A stretch of 64,000 nt of DNA. Source: Dorea longicatena (GTDB lineage Bacteria > Bacillota > Clostridia > Lachnospirales > Lachnospiraceae). The stretch lies in contig NZ_CP102280.1 of NCBI RefSeq assembly GCF_025150085.1, positions 1,809,001-1,873,000 of the forward strand. The letters run 5' to 3'. This document shows, in pieces, positions 1-9,454 of the stretch (the stretch's first letter is position 1; each line of letters begins with the position of its first letter). The translations under genes and the position numbers were made by a program. The notes below the pieces were generated by a model, which worked only from the letters and a program-made list of their open reading frames with translations, ran no database searches and was not told the origin of the DNA.

Positions 1-1077
1 CGGGAAGTCTGTTGTTACTTCTCCATCGATATCGTATCCTACACATACCGGGATCTCGTCCAGGTATCCAAGTACATCTAATACTGTAAATGCAACATCT
101 GTGGTTCCCTGCATTCTGCATCCATACTTAGAAGCTACACAGTCAAACCATCCCATTCTTCTCGGACGTCCTGTTGTTGCTCCGAATTCTCCACCGTCAC
201 CACCACGGCGTCTTAATTCATCTGCTTCATCACCGAAGATCTCGCTTACGAACGCTCCTGCTCCTACTGCGCTTGAGTATGCTTTACATACAGTTACGAT
301 TTTCTTGATCTCATATGGAGGGATTCCTGCTCCGATTGCTCCATATCCTGCTAATGTAGAAGATGAAGTAACCATTGGATAGATTCCGTGATCCGGATCT
401 TTCAGTGATCCAAGCTGACCTTCTAATAATACTTCTTTTCCTTCTTTGATTGCATTGTTCAGGAAAAGAGATGTATCACATACGAATGGTTCGATCATCT
501 TTTTATATTCTTGAAGTTCATTATATAAATCATCAGGATTGATCAATGGTTTATGATAAAGGTGCTCCAGTAATACATTCTTCTGTTCTGCCACACGGAC
601 AACTTTCTCTTTTAACAGTTCATCATCAAATAATTCACTGACCTGGAATCCAATCTTTGCATATTTGTCTGAATAAAATGGTGCAATACCAGATTTTGTA
701 GAACCGAAAGATTTTCCTCCCAGTCTCTCTTCTTCGTATGCATCAAAATTCTTATGATAAGACATTACCATCTGGGCACGGTCAGATACCAGAATCTTCG
801 GCATCGGAACTCCCTGATCGATAATAGACTGCACTTCCTTGAATAACACCGGTACATCCAGTGCTACACCATTTCCGATAATACTGGTTGTATGACCGTA
901 AAATACTCCTGATGGAAGTGTGTGTAGTGCAAATTTTCCATAATCATTGATAATTGTATGACCTGCATTCGCGCCTCCCTGGAATCTTACGATGATATCT
1001 GCCTGCTCAGCCAGCATATCTGTAATCTTACCTTTTCCTTCGTCGCCCCAGTTGGCACCGACTACTGCTTTAACCAT
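1..1077 (-). CDS. purA: Adenylosuccinate synthetase, 3' part missing at window edge
   Basis: PurA joins IMP and aspartate with GTP to form adenylosuccinate, the first committed step from IMP to AMP, in the cytoplasm. Reading in from position 1077, the protein begins MVKAVVGANWGDEGKGK, which holds the GDEGKGK GTP-binding loop, followed by a GGANAGHT segment typical of the family. Later stretches such as GSTKSGIAPFYSDK and TGRPRRMGWFD also fit. About 359 of the usual roughly 425 residues are visible; the C-terminus lies outside the window. The ATG is preceded by an AGGAGGAAT ribosome site, and a good promoter lies at 1149-1177. It is transcribed alone as far as can be seen; the cardiolipin synthase gene upstream is separated by the promoter. 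Confidence 0.97.
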   Translation of the reverse strand, partial: MVKAVVGANWGDEGKGKITDMLAEQADIIVRFQGGANAGHTIINDYGKFALHTLPSGVFYGHTTSIIGNGVALDVPVLFKEVQSIIDQGVPMPKILVSDRAQMVMSYHKNFDAYEEERLGGKSFGSTKSGIAPFYSDKYAKIGFQVSELFDDELLKEKVVRVAEQKNVLLEHLYHKPLINPDDLYNELQEYKKMIEPFVCDTSLFLNNAIKEGKEVLLEGQLGSLKDPDHGIYPMVTSSSTLAGYGAIGAGIPPYEIKKIVTVCKAYSSAVGAGAFVSEIFGDEADELRRRGGDGGEFGATTGRPRRMGWFDCVASKYGCRMQGTTDVAFTVLDVLGYLDEIPVCVGYDIDGEVTTDFP

Positions 1078-1148
1078 ATCCATTCCTCCTGCGTTATTAA
1101 CATGACTTATCAGTCTACTTTAGCGAGTCTAATCAAACCGCCTTAAGC

Positions 1149-1177
1149 ATTATACTATACATTTTATCTTGGTTCAA
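1149..1177 (-). promoter_or_regulatory. Promoter of purA
   Basis: On the minus strand TTGAAC (1172-1177) and TATAAT (1149-1154) are separated by 17 bases, a near-consensus vegetative promoter. It leads to the purA start about 70 bases downstream. No purine operator or riboswitch-like fold was recognised between them. Confidence 0.7.
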
Positions 1178-1217
1178 TAATATTTTTACAGAAAATACAT
1201 ATGATTTCCTGTATTCT

Positions 1218-2780
1218 TTACATTAAAGGCGCAACCAGTCTTAACACCTGCCCGGCTACCTTCATAAGAACTCCTCTGTTTCTCACCTCGGTCACTGTCA
1301 CTTTGTGACATTTTGCCAGGGTATTCTGGAAGTCTTCTTCTACTTTCTGAACCTCCGGATTATCATAAATAAATACTCCGTTTTCAAAATGCAGATAGAG
1401 ACTCCGGAAATCCAGATTGATACTGCCTACTGTTGCCGTATCATCATCAGATACAAATACTTTCGCATGTACAAATCCAGGTGTATACTCATAGATCTGC
1501 ACTCCGCCTTCAATCAATTCTTTATAATATGTCTTTGCTACCGCGAATGCATACCATTTATCCGGAATATGCGGCATGATGATGATCACTTCAATACCAC
1601 TTTTGGCTGCACGTATAAGTGTTGTCAGCATCTCATTATCCAGTATCAGATACGGAGTCATGATATGCACATACTTCTTCGCATGATTCAGGATATGGAA
1701 ATACACCTCTTCTCCTACGTTCTCATGGTCAAACGGACTGTCCGCATATGGGATCACGTATCCCAGTCTGTCATTCAGTGATTCCGCTTTTTTTGTAAGA
1801 TATTTTCCATAAGGCTCAACACCACGCATATCTACATCCCACATCTGCAGGAATATCATTGTCAGGCTCTGGACCGCATCTCCTCTTAACAGAACAGCTG
1901 TATCTTTCCAGTGACCGAATCGTTCTTTTTCATTGATATATTCATCAGCCAGATTCACACCACCTACATACCCTGTCTGCCCATCGATCACACAGATTTT
2001 TCTATGATCGCGGTTATTCTGGATTGTAGACACAAAAGGCCGGATCTTATTGGACATTTTGCACTTGATCCCGAATTTCTGAAGTTTCTTAGGGTAACTG
2101 TACGGCAGCAGATCAAATGCACACATTCCATCATACATGAACCTGACTTCTACACCTTCGTTCACTTTCCGTTTCAGGATCTCCAGGATTGTATCCCACA
2201 TAATTCCTTCCTCTACAATGAAATATTCCATGAAAATGAACTTCTCTGCTTTTTCCAGCTCTTTAATCATAGAAGCAAATTTATCCTCTCCCACCGGGAA
2301 ATATTCGACTTCCGTATTGCGGTAGGTCGGAAATCCAAGTTGATGTGACAGATAATAAGACAGCTGTGCATTTGCCGATTTGCTTGCCCAGAGTGCCTCT
2401 GTAACCTTCTCATCCTGATCCATATAAGGTTCTGTCTCCATACGAAGTGCCGCAAGTCTGTTCTGTACAAATCTCGTCTCCAGCTGCAGATGTACATAGA
2501 TATAAAATACCGTTCCTATAACCGGAAGTGCCATCACACACAGCATCCAGGTCATTTTAAATGCCGGGTTCCCTTCTGTATTAATGATATATACAAGAAC
2601 AACGATTTCCATCACGCTCATCGCACTGTATATAAAGGTTGCATACTCTTTCAGATAGTATGGAATTCCTAAGAATACCAGTAACTGTATCAGAATCAAT
2701 ATGACAAAAATCCCGGCACGGCTGAACACCATTTTAAAAAATTTCTTCTTTGCCACCGTCTTTTTGCTTTGTTCTTTCAT
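1218..2780 (-). CDS. cls: Cardiolipin synthase, phospholipase D type
   Basis: Membrane enzyme that condenses phosphatidylglycerol to cardiolipin and glycerol. Two HxK(x)4D phospholipase D motifs are present, HRKICVID near residue 259 and HAKVFVSD near residue 438, in a 520-residue protein, the usual length for bacterial Cls. Three hydrophobic segments lie in the first 100 residues, and a basic lysine-rich stretch precedes them. The open frame extends to a GTG at 2819, but the ATG at 2780 (MKEQSKK) has an AAGGAG eight bases ahead while the GTG has no ribosome site, so 2780 is preferred. It stands alone between purA and a divergent small gene. Confidence 0.93.
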   Translation of the reverse strand: MKEQSKKTVAKKKFFKMVFSRAGIFVILILIQLLVFLGIPYYLKEYATFIYSAMSVMEIVVLVYIINTEGNPAFKMTWMLCVMALPVIGTVFYIYVHLQLETRFVQNRLAALRMETEPYMDQDEKVTEALWASKSANAQLSYYLSHQLGFPTYRNTEVEYFPVGEDKFASMIKELEKAEKFIFMEYFIVEEGIMWDTILEILKRKVNEGVEVRFMYDGMCAFDLLPYSYPKKLQKFGIKCKMSNKIRPFVSTIQNNRDHRKICVIDGQTGYVGGVNLADEYINEKERFGHWKDTAVLLRGDAVQSLTMIFLQMWDVDMRGVEPYGKYLTKKAESLNDRLGYVIPYADSPFDHENVGEEVYFHILNHAKKYVHIMTPYLILDNEMLTTLIRAAKSGIEVIIIMPHIPDKWYAFAVAKTYYKELIEGGVQIYEYTPGFVHAKVFVSDDDTATVGSINLDFRSLYLHFENGVFIYDNPEVQKVEEDFQNTLAKCHKVTVTEVRNRGVLMKVAGQVLRLVAPLM

Positions 2781-2940
2781 ACTTTTTCTCTCCTTTATCC
2801 AGGACCATACAATTCTCACCGGGTTTTTCCGTCCCAGGCTCCCTTCAGGTACTGATACAGCCAGGATATGATACAGTGTATCATATTTTTATTTTCTTCT
2901 CAACTTGCAATAATTTATTTTAATTTAATGGAAAAAAGCA

Positions 2941-2946
2941 TATAAT
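2941..2946 (+). promoter_or_regulatory. Probable -10 box of the small acidic protein gene
   Basis: A perfect TATAAT lies 44 bases before the ATG at 2990 in an AT-rich stretch. The -35 region at the right distance is poor (TTTTAA), so only the -10 box is proposed. Confidence 0.4.
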
Positions 2947-2989
2947 ATGTGCTATGATAAGGAAAAGAACGGAAAGGAGTCAGATTATC

Positions 2990-3334
2990 ATGGCAAAATG
3001 GAGCAAAAAATTATTAGGTCTTGCAGCAATCGGCAGTGCCGCAGCAGGTCTGGTTTATTATTTAAAGAAGTCAAAGAAAAATGAGGACGATGATTTCAAC
3101 GATGATTTTGAAGACGAAGACTTCGATCTGGATAATGACCTCCAACCGGTTGACCGTGGATATGTCGATCTGAATGCAGCCAAAACAACTACCGAAGAGG
3201 ACAATGCAGCAGATGACAGTACAGAAGATACCTCTGCGGACAACACAGAAGATACTTCCGAAGATGCTGATGCTAAGGACACTCCGGATACTTCCGAAGA
3301 CACTGACGAAGACGACGGAGATGACGAGGATTAA
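2990..3334 (+). CDS. Small membrane-anchored acidic protein, function unknown
   Basis: A 114-residue protein not recognised as a named family. It starts MAKWSKKLLGLAAIGSAAAG, a basic then hydrophobic segment that is either an uncleaved anchor or a signal, followed by a short KKSKK patch and then a tail made almost wholly of D, E, T, S and A. Repeats of the type EDTS/DNTED fill the last 50 residues, which are probably disordered. The frame is open from 2954, but the GGAAAGGAG site at 2971-2979 points to the ATG at 2990. The gene is divergent from cardiolipin synthase and ends before a strong bidirectional terminator. The highly biased composition makes homology calls unreliable, yet the ribosome site and promoter support a real gene. 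Confidence 0.75.
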   Translation: MAKWSKKLLGLAAIGSAAAGLVYYLKKSKKNEDDDFNDDFEDEDFDLDNDLQPVDRGYVDLNAAKTTTEEDNAADDSTEDTSADNTEDTSEDADAKDTPDTSEDTDEDDGDDED

Positions 3335-3402
3335 TCGGTATTTATTACCTTTACTGCAGAAGACATTTCTGTATCCAATAGTCTTTTTGCATACACAAGT
3401 AT

Positions 3403-3476
3403 AAAAGAGCAGTATATGATATCAACAGGGTAATCTTTTTATTCTCCCCGTTTGATATTATATACCGCTCTTTTTT
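3403..3476. terminator. Bidirectional terminator between convergent genes
   Basis: AAAGAGCAGTATATGATATCAA pairs almost fully with the stretch from TTTGATATTATATACC to GCTCTTT, with two mismatches, and runs of T on the plus strand and A (T on the minus) flank it. It serves both the acidic-protein gene and the MocR gene. Confidence 0.85.
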
Positions 3477-3501
3477 CTTTCTAAAATGTTGGAAACACTT
3501 T

Positions 3502-4899
3502 CTATTTTCTCCAGCATTGATTCAGAATTGCCACAGCTTCTTTGATATCTTCTTCTCTCATATTCGCATATCCCAGAAGGATGGTTGCTTTTTCCTTTTC
3601 ATCTTTGCGAATCCGGTAATCAGAAAGCCCATATACCCGGATATCTGCTTTTTTCGCCTTCTCGATCAGATTTCTTTCTTTTTGTCCGTTTTTAAATGTT
3701 AACAGGATATGAACCCCTGCATGTTCCCCCGATATCTCACAGATATCTCCCAGTGGTTTCAAAGCTTCGATCAACACATCATGCCTGTTTTTATATAACG
3801 CCCTGGTCTTATTCAGATGGCGTTCATAATATCCTTCTTCAATAAAGTGCTGCACAATCGTCTGATCCACTTTTGATACCGTAGAATTCACAAAGCTTCC
3901 CTTCTTCCGATATGCTTTCAGAATATCTTTTGGCAATACCATATAACTCAGACGTATTGCGGGTGCGATGGATTTGGAGAATGTTCCAAGGTAAATGACT
4001 TTATCTTCCGCATCATATCCCTGTAATGCCGGAATCGGTTTCCCTTTATAGCGGAATTCACTGTCATAATCATCCTCTATAATATATCTTCCGTCTTTTT
4101 CATATGCCCATTTCAAAAGCTCCATTCTTCTTCCTATCGGCATAACAATCCCGGTCGGATACTGATGGGATGGCGTTACATAAGCAATATCAGCTCCCGT
4201 ACTTTCAAGATCCTGTATTTTCATACCATGTCTGTCCATCGCCACAGGAACCGTCTCATACCCAAGTGTATGGATCACTCTGTATGCCTGTTTATAAGTC
4301 GGATCTTCAAATGCGATCATATGTTCTGTTCCGAGGATCATACCAAGCAACATCAGAATATAATCACTCCCCGCGCCGATCAGAACCTGATCCGGTGTAC
4401 AGTCCACTCCCCGCGCCTGATACAGATAATTACTGATAGCACTCCGGAAACCATATTCGCCCTGCGGATCCCCTGTACGGAATAATTCTGTCCTGTCATC
4501 CATCAGGATATCTTTTGACAGTTTTCGCCACACATTATACGGAAAGCTGTTCAGATCAACTCCATTCGGCGTGAAATCATATTGATACACTTTTTTCTTT
4601 TCTATTTTCCGTTCGGACTTCTTTTCTTCTTTTTTCAGTTGATATAATTCATCAATCTGAGCCACGAAAAAACCGCGGTATGGGGCAGATTCAATATATC
4701 CTTCTGATAATAATTGTTCATATGCCAGTTCAACCGTGCTGCGGCTGACTTCCAGATGCTTTGCCAAAGCCCTGGTAGACGGGAGTTTTTCCCCGTAAGG
4801 AATCCTCCCGTTCTGGATATCAGACTTGATATAATCATAAATCTGCTCATACAGCGGCTTCTTCGAACGACTGTCTAGATTTATCGTTAATTCATTCAT
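3502..4899 (-). CDS. MocR/PdxR-family regulator (GntR DNA-binding domain fused to aminotransferase domain)
   Basis: A 465-residue transcription factor. Residues about 1-75 form a GntR winged helix (KPLYEQIYDYIKSDIQNGRI, then LPSTRALAKHLEVSRSTVELAYEQL). Residues about 110-460 form a fold-type I aminotransferase domain with the PLP lysine in GTFSKSIAPAIRLSY and the IIEDDYDSEFRY segment that binds the cofactor. Such proteins often sense pyridoxal phosphate and control pdxST, but no vitamin B6 gene lies in this window; others control GABA, taurine or transport genes. Its target cannot be deduced. The ATG at 4899 has only a weak ribosome site. Confidence 0.9.
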   Translation of the reverse strand: MNELTINLDSRSKKPLYEQIYDYIKSDIQNGRIPYGEKLPSTRALAKHLEVSRSTVELAYEQLLSEGYIESAPYRGFFVAQIDELYQLKKEEKKSERKIEKKKVYQYDFTPNGVDLNSFPYNVWRKLSKDILMDDRTELFRTGDPQGEYGFRSAISNYLYQARGVDCTPDQVLIGAGSDYILMLLGMILGTEHMIAFEDPTYKQAYRVIHTLGYETVPVAMDRHGMKIQDLESTGADIAYVTPSHQYPTGIVMPIGRRMELLKWAYEKDGRYIIEDDYDSEFRYKGKPIPALQGYDAEDKVIYLGTFSKSIAPAIRLSYMVLPKDILKAYRKKGSFVNSTVSKVDQTIVQHFIEEGYYERHLNKTRALYKNRHDVLIEALKPLGDICEISGEHAGVHILLTFKNGQKERNLIEKAKKADIRVYGLSDYRIRKDEKEKATILLGYANMREEDIKEAVAILNQCWRK

Positions 4900-4958
4900 T
4901 TTATTTTTCCATCTTAATCACAGTATCTTTATTAATGTATTCTACTGTTCATTATTTC

Positions 4959-6632
4959 TTATTTTTTAGGCAGCTTAAATGAACTCTTCAGCGATACGAT
5001 ACGGTTAAATACCAGATTCTCCGGTGTAGAATCTTTCGAATCGATACAGAAATATCCGTTTCTTACAAACTGGAAGCTGTCGCACGGACCTGCTTCGTTA
5101 AAGCTGTCTTCTACATAGCACTCCTTTAAAATCTGCAGTGAATTCGGATTCAGATTCAGGGAACCGTCTTCTTTATTATATACACCCTTCTCTTCATCGA
5201 TCAGATTCTCATATAATCTTACTTCTGCTTTCTTTGCCTGTGGAGCACTTACCCAGTGGATTGTTCCCTTCACTTTACGTCCGGTAAATCCTGTTCCACA
5301 TTTTGTCTCCGGATCATAAGTACAGTGAACAACCGTTACATTTCCTTCGGCATCCGTCTCGTAACTTACACATTTTACAAAATATGCATGCATCAGACGT
5401 ACTTCATTGCCAGGGAAAAGACGGAAATACTTCTTCGGTGGCTCGATCATAAAATCATTACGCTCAATATAAAGCTCACGACCAAATGGCACTTTTCTCA
5501 TACCAAGTTCCGGATTCTCCAGGTTATTCTCTACATCCAGATACTCAACTTCTCCCTCCGGATAGTTATCAATTACCAGTTTGATCGGATCAAGAACTGC
5601 CATCATACGAGGCTTCTTCATCTTCAGATCCTCACGGATACAGTACTCAAGCATTGCATAGTCTACAGAGCTCTGGCTCTTGGATACTCCACACATCTCA
5701 ACAAACATCTTGATAGATTCCGGTGTGAATCCTCTTCTTCTAAGGGCTGCTATTGATACCAGTCGCGGATCATCCCATCCGTCTACGATACCATCCATAA
5801 CCAGTTTCTTAATGTATCTCTTACCTGTAACGACATTTGTCAGATACAGCTTTGAAAATTCAATCTGTCTCGGTGCCGGATCAAATTCACATTCTTTCAC
5901 AACCCAGTCATATAATGGTCTGTGGTCTTCAAATTCCAGCGTACAGATAGAATGTGTGATATGTTCGATCGCATCTTCGATTGGATGAGCAAAATCATAC
6001 ATTGGATAGATGCACCATTTATCTCCGGTGTTATGGTGTGTCATATGAGCCACACGGTAGATGATCGGATCACGCATGTTAATATTCGGCGATGCCATAT
6101 CGATCTTTGCACGTAAGACTTTCTCTCCGTCCTGATACTTGCCGTCTTTCATCTCTTCGAAAAGTCTTAAGTTCTCTTCTACCGAACGGTCACGGTACGG
6201 ACTGTTCTTTCCAGGCTCTGTCAGCGTTCCACGATATTCACGCATCTCTTCTGCCGTCAGATCACAGACAAATGCTTTTCCCTTCTTAATCAGTTTTACG
6301 GCACACTCATACATCTGATCAAAATAGTTAGATGCAAAATAGAGATGATCTCCCCAGTCAGCGCCTAACCATTTTACATCTTCTTTAATAGACTCTACGA
6401 ATTCCATATCTTCTTTCATCGGATTCGTATCGTCAAATCTCAGATGAAATGTTCCATTATACTTCTTTGCAAGTCCTGAGTTCAAAAGAATAGACTTTGC
6501 ATGTCCGATATGCAGATATCCGTTTGGTTCCGGTGGGAATCTTGTACATACTTCACTGTACACTCCTTCTGCAAGATCTTTATCTATTTCCTGTTCAATA
6601 AAATTTTTGGAAACTGTTGTTTCTTCTCCCAT
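4959..6632 (-). CDS. glnS: Glutaminyl-tRNA synthetase
   Basis: Charges tRNA-Gln with glutamine in the cytoplasm. The 557-residue protein has the class I HIGH signature in [17 protein letters not shown], the FDDTNP motif that follows, and the GlnRS core WDDPRL...[10 protein letters not shown] near residue 300, then the anticodon-binding beta-barrels. In the place of the usual MSK of the KMSKS loop it has VTGKR, an altered but aligned loop. The ATG has a perfect AAGGAGGAT site. The MATE gene lies upstream in the same direction with a 145-base gap. A direct GlnRS in a clostridial genome is less common than the GatCAB route, though known in this group. Confidence 0.96.
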   Translation of the reverse strand: MGEETTVSKNFIEQEIDKDLAEGVYSEVCTRFPPEPNGYLHIGHAKSILLNSGLAKKYNGTFHLRFDDTNPMKEDMEFVESIKEDVKWLGADWGDHLYFASNYFDQMYECAVKLIKKGKAFVCDLTAEEMREYRGTLTEPGKNSPYRDRSVEENLRLFEEMKDGKYQDGEKVLRAKIDMASPNINMRDPIIYRVAHMTHHNTGDKWCIYPMYDFAHPIEDAIEHITHSICTLEFEDHRPLYDWVVKECEFDPAPRQIEFSKLYLTNVVTGKRYIKKLVMDGIVDGWDDPRLVSIAALRRRGFTPESIKMFVEMCGVSKSQSSVDYAMLEYCIREDLKMKKPRMMAVLDPIKLVIDNYPEGEVEYLDVENNLENPELGMRKVPFGRELYIERNDFMIEPPKKYFRLFPGNEVRLMHAYFVKCVSYETDAEGNVTVVHCTYDPETKCGTGFTGRKVKGTIHWVSAPQAKKAEVRLYENLIDEEKGVYNKEDGSLNLNPNSLQILKECYVEDSFNEAGPCDSFQFVRNGYFCIDSKDSTPENLVFNRIVSLKSSFKLPKK

Positions 6633-6777
6633 GGTATCCTCCTTAGGTTTTAACTATACATTATGCTCATTATCTTATCATAAAAAATATGATGAAACAA
6701 GGGAAGATACTTTATTTTATCCCAATTACCTTTAGCGCAAATGTACGGATTTTAGAACAGACGGATTTTGCCCGGCC

Positions 6778-8109
6778 TTACAGATCCATCCATTTTCCTT
6801 TCCTTACATACAAAAGCATCAGTAGCATTCCCAGAAGCCAGGACGTCGGATAACACATCATCACATGTCCGAGACTTCTTGTCCATGCCATTGTTCCCGC
6901 GATCCATATCACACGGAATCCACACAAAGATACCAGAAATACGACCATTGCCTGCATCGTCTTGCCTGTTCCTCGTATCGTTCCTCCCAGCACATGCAGA
7001 ATTCCAAGCATCCAGTAAAACGGACAGAAATACCTCATAATATATACACCATACTCCACAACCTTCTGGTTCGTCGTAAAGACACCTATCACCTGTGGAG
7101 CAAATATCAGCAACATAATCCCGGTTAACACCGAATAGCCAGCCCCCATCACAGTAGATATATACATTCCTTTTCTGACTCTGTCCGGCTTTCTGGCGCC
7201 AATATTCTGTCCCGCAAATGTAGTTGCGGCCATACTGATGCTCAATACCGGAAGGATGTTAAATCCATCAATCTTTATATATGCTGCAAATCCGGCCATA
7301 ACCGTTGCCCCGAAACTATTCACGCTCGTCTGTACGATCAAATTCGAAAGTGAAATTACAATATTCTGGATTCCCGTCGGGATTCCGATACGGATGATTT
7401 TGGAAAGCAGATGGTCATAGCAGCGGATTTCCTTAATCTTCAACTTATATACATCTTCACTTCTGATCAGAAATCCCCATATAAAAATGCATGATATCAA
7501 CTGACTGATATCCGTAGCCAGTGCCGCGCCAACGATTCCAAGTTTCAGTCCGACAACCATGATCAGATCCAGGAATATATTTGAAATCGCTGCGATCATC
7601 AGGTATACCAGGGAACGTCTGGAATTGCCCACGGCATTCAGAACACCCGCCGACATATTGTAAACTACCGAAAATAAACTTCCGCCAAAATATACCTGCA
7701 GATAGATTACCGACTGTTCAAATACCTTGTCCGGTGTTCCCATCAGGCGCAGCATCGATGGTGTCACTGTAATTCCGATTACAGTCAGAAGCACTCCTGC
7801 TACCAGCGCGATCGCCATCGTAGTATGTACGGCCTTCCTCACGCCTTCTGTATTTTTAGCCCCATAAAACTGCGAGATCACAACACCTGCACCAGTCGAT
7901 GCTCCTATGCAGAAACCGATCAGCAGGTTAATGATCGCACCGCTGGATCCGACTGCTGCCAGTGCGTTACTTCCCACATAGTTGCCGACAATAATCGAAT
8001 CCACCGTATTATATAACTGTTGAAACAAATTCCCCAGAATCAGCGGGATTGCAAAAAAAAGTATTTCTTTCCAGATCACGCCCTCTGTCATTGTCTTCAT
8101 TTTTTTCAT
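6778..8109 (-). CDS. MATE-family multidrug efflux transporter
   Basis: A 443-residue integral membrane protein with about 12 hydrophobic segments. It starts MKKMKTMTEG and soon has IPLILGNLFQQLYNTVDSII, the typical MATE opening, then VGSNALAAVGSS; the second half repeats the pattern (FAAYIKIDGFNILPVLSISM, TTFAGQNIGARKPDRV). Such pumps export cationic drugs or metabolites in exchange for sodium or protons. The start at 8109 is preceded by GGGAGA. It is one of three MATE genes in the window and has no informative operon partner, so its substrate is unknown. Confidence 0.92.
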   Translation of the reverse strand: MKKMKTMTEGVIWKEILFFAIPLILGNLFQQLYNTVDSIIVGNYVGSNALAAVGSSGAIINLLIGFCIGASTGAGVVISQFYGAKNTEGVRKAVHTTMAIALVAGVLLTVIGITVTPSMLRLMGTPDKVFEQSVIYLQVYFGGSLFSVVYNMSAGVLNAVGNSRRSLVYLMIAAISNIFLDLIMVVGLKLGIVGAALATDISQLISCIFIWGFLIRSEDVYKLKIKEIRCYDHLLSKIIRIGIPTGIQNIVISLSNLIVQTSVNSFGATVMAGFAAYIKIDGFNILPVLSISMAATTFAGQNIGARKPDRVRKGMYISTVMGAGYSVLTGIMLLIFAPQVIGVFTTNQKVVEYGVYIMRYFCPFYWMLGILHVLGGTIRGTGKTMQAMVVFLVSLCGFRVIWIAGTMAWTRSLGHVMMCYPTSWLLGMLLMLLYVRKGKWMDL

Positions 8110-8230
8110 GTTTCTCTCCCTCTTCTGTCTACCATGTTCTAAATTACTATTCTATTCCTATTTTCATTTTCCGGCAATATGTTTTCTTTATATTTCTTTT
8201 GATTTTCTCCCGGTATCACAAAAAAATGTA

Positions 8231-8260
8231 TTGACAAAATCACCTGATTCATTGTATAGT
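8231..8260 (+). promoter_or_regulatory. Promoter of tRNA-Thr
   Basis: TTGACA at 8231-8236 and TATAGT at 8255-8260 are separated by 18 bases, placing the start of transcription about 20 bases ahead of the tRNA. Confidence 0.8.
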
Positions 8261-8286
8261 ATCAATGTTGCATATCACTTATGCAT

Positions 8287-8359
8287 GCTGCCTTGGCTCA
8301 GTCGGTAGAGCGTCGCCTTGGTAAGGCGGAGGTCGGCGGTTCGATTCCGCTAGGCAGCT
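8287..8359 (+). tRNA. tRNA-Thr (anticodon GGT)
   Basis: A complete cloverleaf of 73 bases: acceptor GCTGCCT with AGGCAGC, D stem GCTC/GAGC, anticodon stem CGCC/GGCG with loop TTGGTAA, and T arm GGCGG-TTCGATT-CCGCT. The GGT anticodon reads ACC and ACU. CCA is not encoded. It is a single-gene unit with its own promoter and terminator. Confidence 0.95.
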
Positions 8360-8370
8360 TAAAAGAAAAG

Positions 8371-8410
8371 CTCTGTAAATCATGATTGATTTACAGAGTT
8401 TTTTATTTTT
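8371..8410 (+). terminator. Terminator of tRNA-Thr
   Basis: A perfect 12-base-pair stem, CTCTGTAAATCA with TGATTTACAGAG, a TGAT loop and a long T run. It may also serve the minus-strand genes poorly, since they are transcribed away from it. Confidence 0.92.
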
Positions 8411-8433
8411 TTAGTTCTTCTTTTCTTTTGCTT

Positions 8434-9447
8434 TCATTCTGTTCCTTCCGCTTTAACGATTGCCTTCGGCGTACTATACCACACTTTCTGATATGATCCT
8501 GTATCCTTTTTCAAAATTGCCTGCATCAGCCGGCATATTTCCATTACCTGATCTTCCATCTTATTGTCAATCGTTCCATACATTTCACCCGACATAATCT
8601 TCTGGTGCATTTCTTCACTGTTATTAATCCCGATGATCACTGGAAGTTTCAGATTTTTTTCTTTGTAATAATCATATACCCCAAGTGCCATATCATCGTT
8701 ATTGCAGATAACAGCCTCTACGTTCTGTACTGCCTCGTCATCTAATGCCGCAAACTTTTCATAAGCCAGCTCTCTCTTCCATTCAGCCAGGATATTTCCC
8801 TTCTGATTCAACGGAAGTTCTGCACCCGTTTCCAGGAATCCGCTTGTTCTGCGGATTGCATCAAAATGTGATTCTTCTCCTTCTACCAGTACATAATCCA
8901 GCATTCCATTTCCATTCCAGTCGAGTATTCTGCTTTGTTTTTTCCAGAGATCTTTCAACAGTTCCCCCTGCATCACACCGGCCGCTCTGGCATCCGTTCC
9001 TACATACCAGACATTTTTCGATATTTTCAAGTCCTTTTCATCAATCTCCCTGTTAAATAAGATGACTGGTATGTCTGCATCTTTGGCGTCAGTCAGTACA
9101 CTTGCCGCCGACGCCGGTTCTACAAGATTTACAAGCATCACATCGTAATCCTGAGCATACATCTCCTGCAGCTGTTTTTCCTGACGGCTGCCGATCCCTT
9201 CTGCATCATAGATTTCATAAGATACTTTTTTCCCAAGTATTTTCGTCTGTCCTATCTTATCTTCCAGTTCTCTGATATAACTTTCCATAAATGTATCGCT
9301 ACGGTCATATACTGCAATTCCGACATGTATATACCGGTCTTCTTTTTGCGGCAGTTTCCATGCGATCACAAGTCCGGTCAGAAGAAGGAGCAAAACGATC
9401 AGTATGAGGGTGTATTTATCTATCTTGCATTTTTTACCGTGTTTCAT
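8434..9447 (-). CDS. Membrane-anchored sugar-binding protein (LacI/MglB-like periplasmic binding fold)
   Basis: A 337-residue extracytoplasmic protein with a single N-terminal hydrophobic anchor (about residues 15-30, LILIVLLLLLTGLVIAW) and no lipobox cysteine. The rest matches the type 1 periplasmic binding fold seen in MglB and RbsB: an opening HVGIAVYDRSDTFMESYIREL, then PVILFNREID, WYVGTDARAAGVMQGELL and VICNNDDMALGVYDY, all classic sugar-contact segments. The frame is open from 9483, but ATG 9447 has AAGGTGA upstream and begins just after the previous stop at 9455. With the preceding kinase and regulator it most likely forms a sugar sensor rather than a transporter, because no ABC permease or ATPase is encoded next to it. 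Confidence 0.85.
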   Translation of the reverse strand: MKHGKKCKIDKYTLILIVLLLLLTGLVIAWKLPQKEDRYIHVGIAVYDRSDTFMESYIRELEDKIGQTKILGKKVSYEIYDAEGIGSRQEKQLQEMYAQDYDVMLVNLVEPASAASVLTDAKDADIPVILFNREIDEKDLKISKNVWYVGTDARAAGVMQGELLKDLWKKQSRILDWNGNGMLDYVLVEGEESHFDAIRRTSGFLETGAELPLNQKGNILAEWKRELAYEKFAALDDEAVQNVEAVICNNDDMALGVYDYYKEKNLKLPVIIGINNSEEMHQKIMSGEMYGTIDNKMEDQVMEICRLMQAILKKDTGSYQKVWYSTPKAIVKAEGTE

Positions 9448-9454
9448 CTTCCGA

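Noticed and set aside
3058..3303. Minus-strand frame of 81 residues opposite the acidic protein
   Set aside because: It is a Ser-rich mirror of the GAX/GAT repeats on the plus strand and has no start signal.
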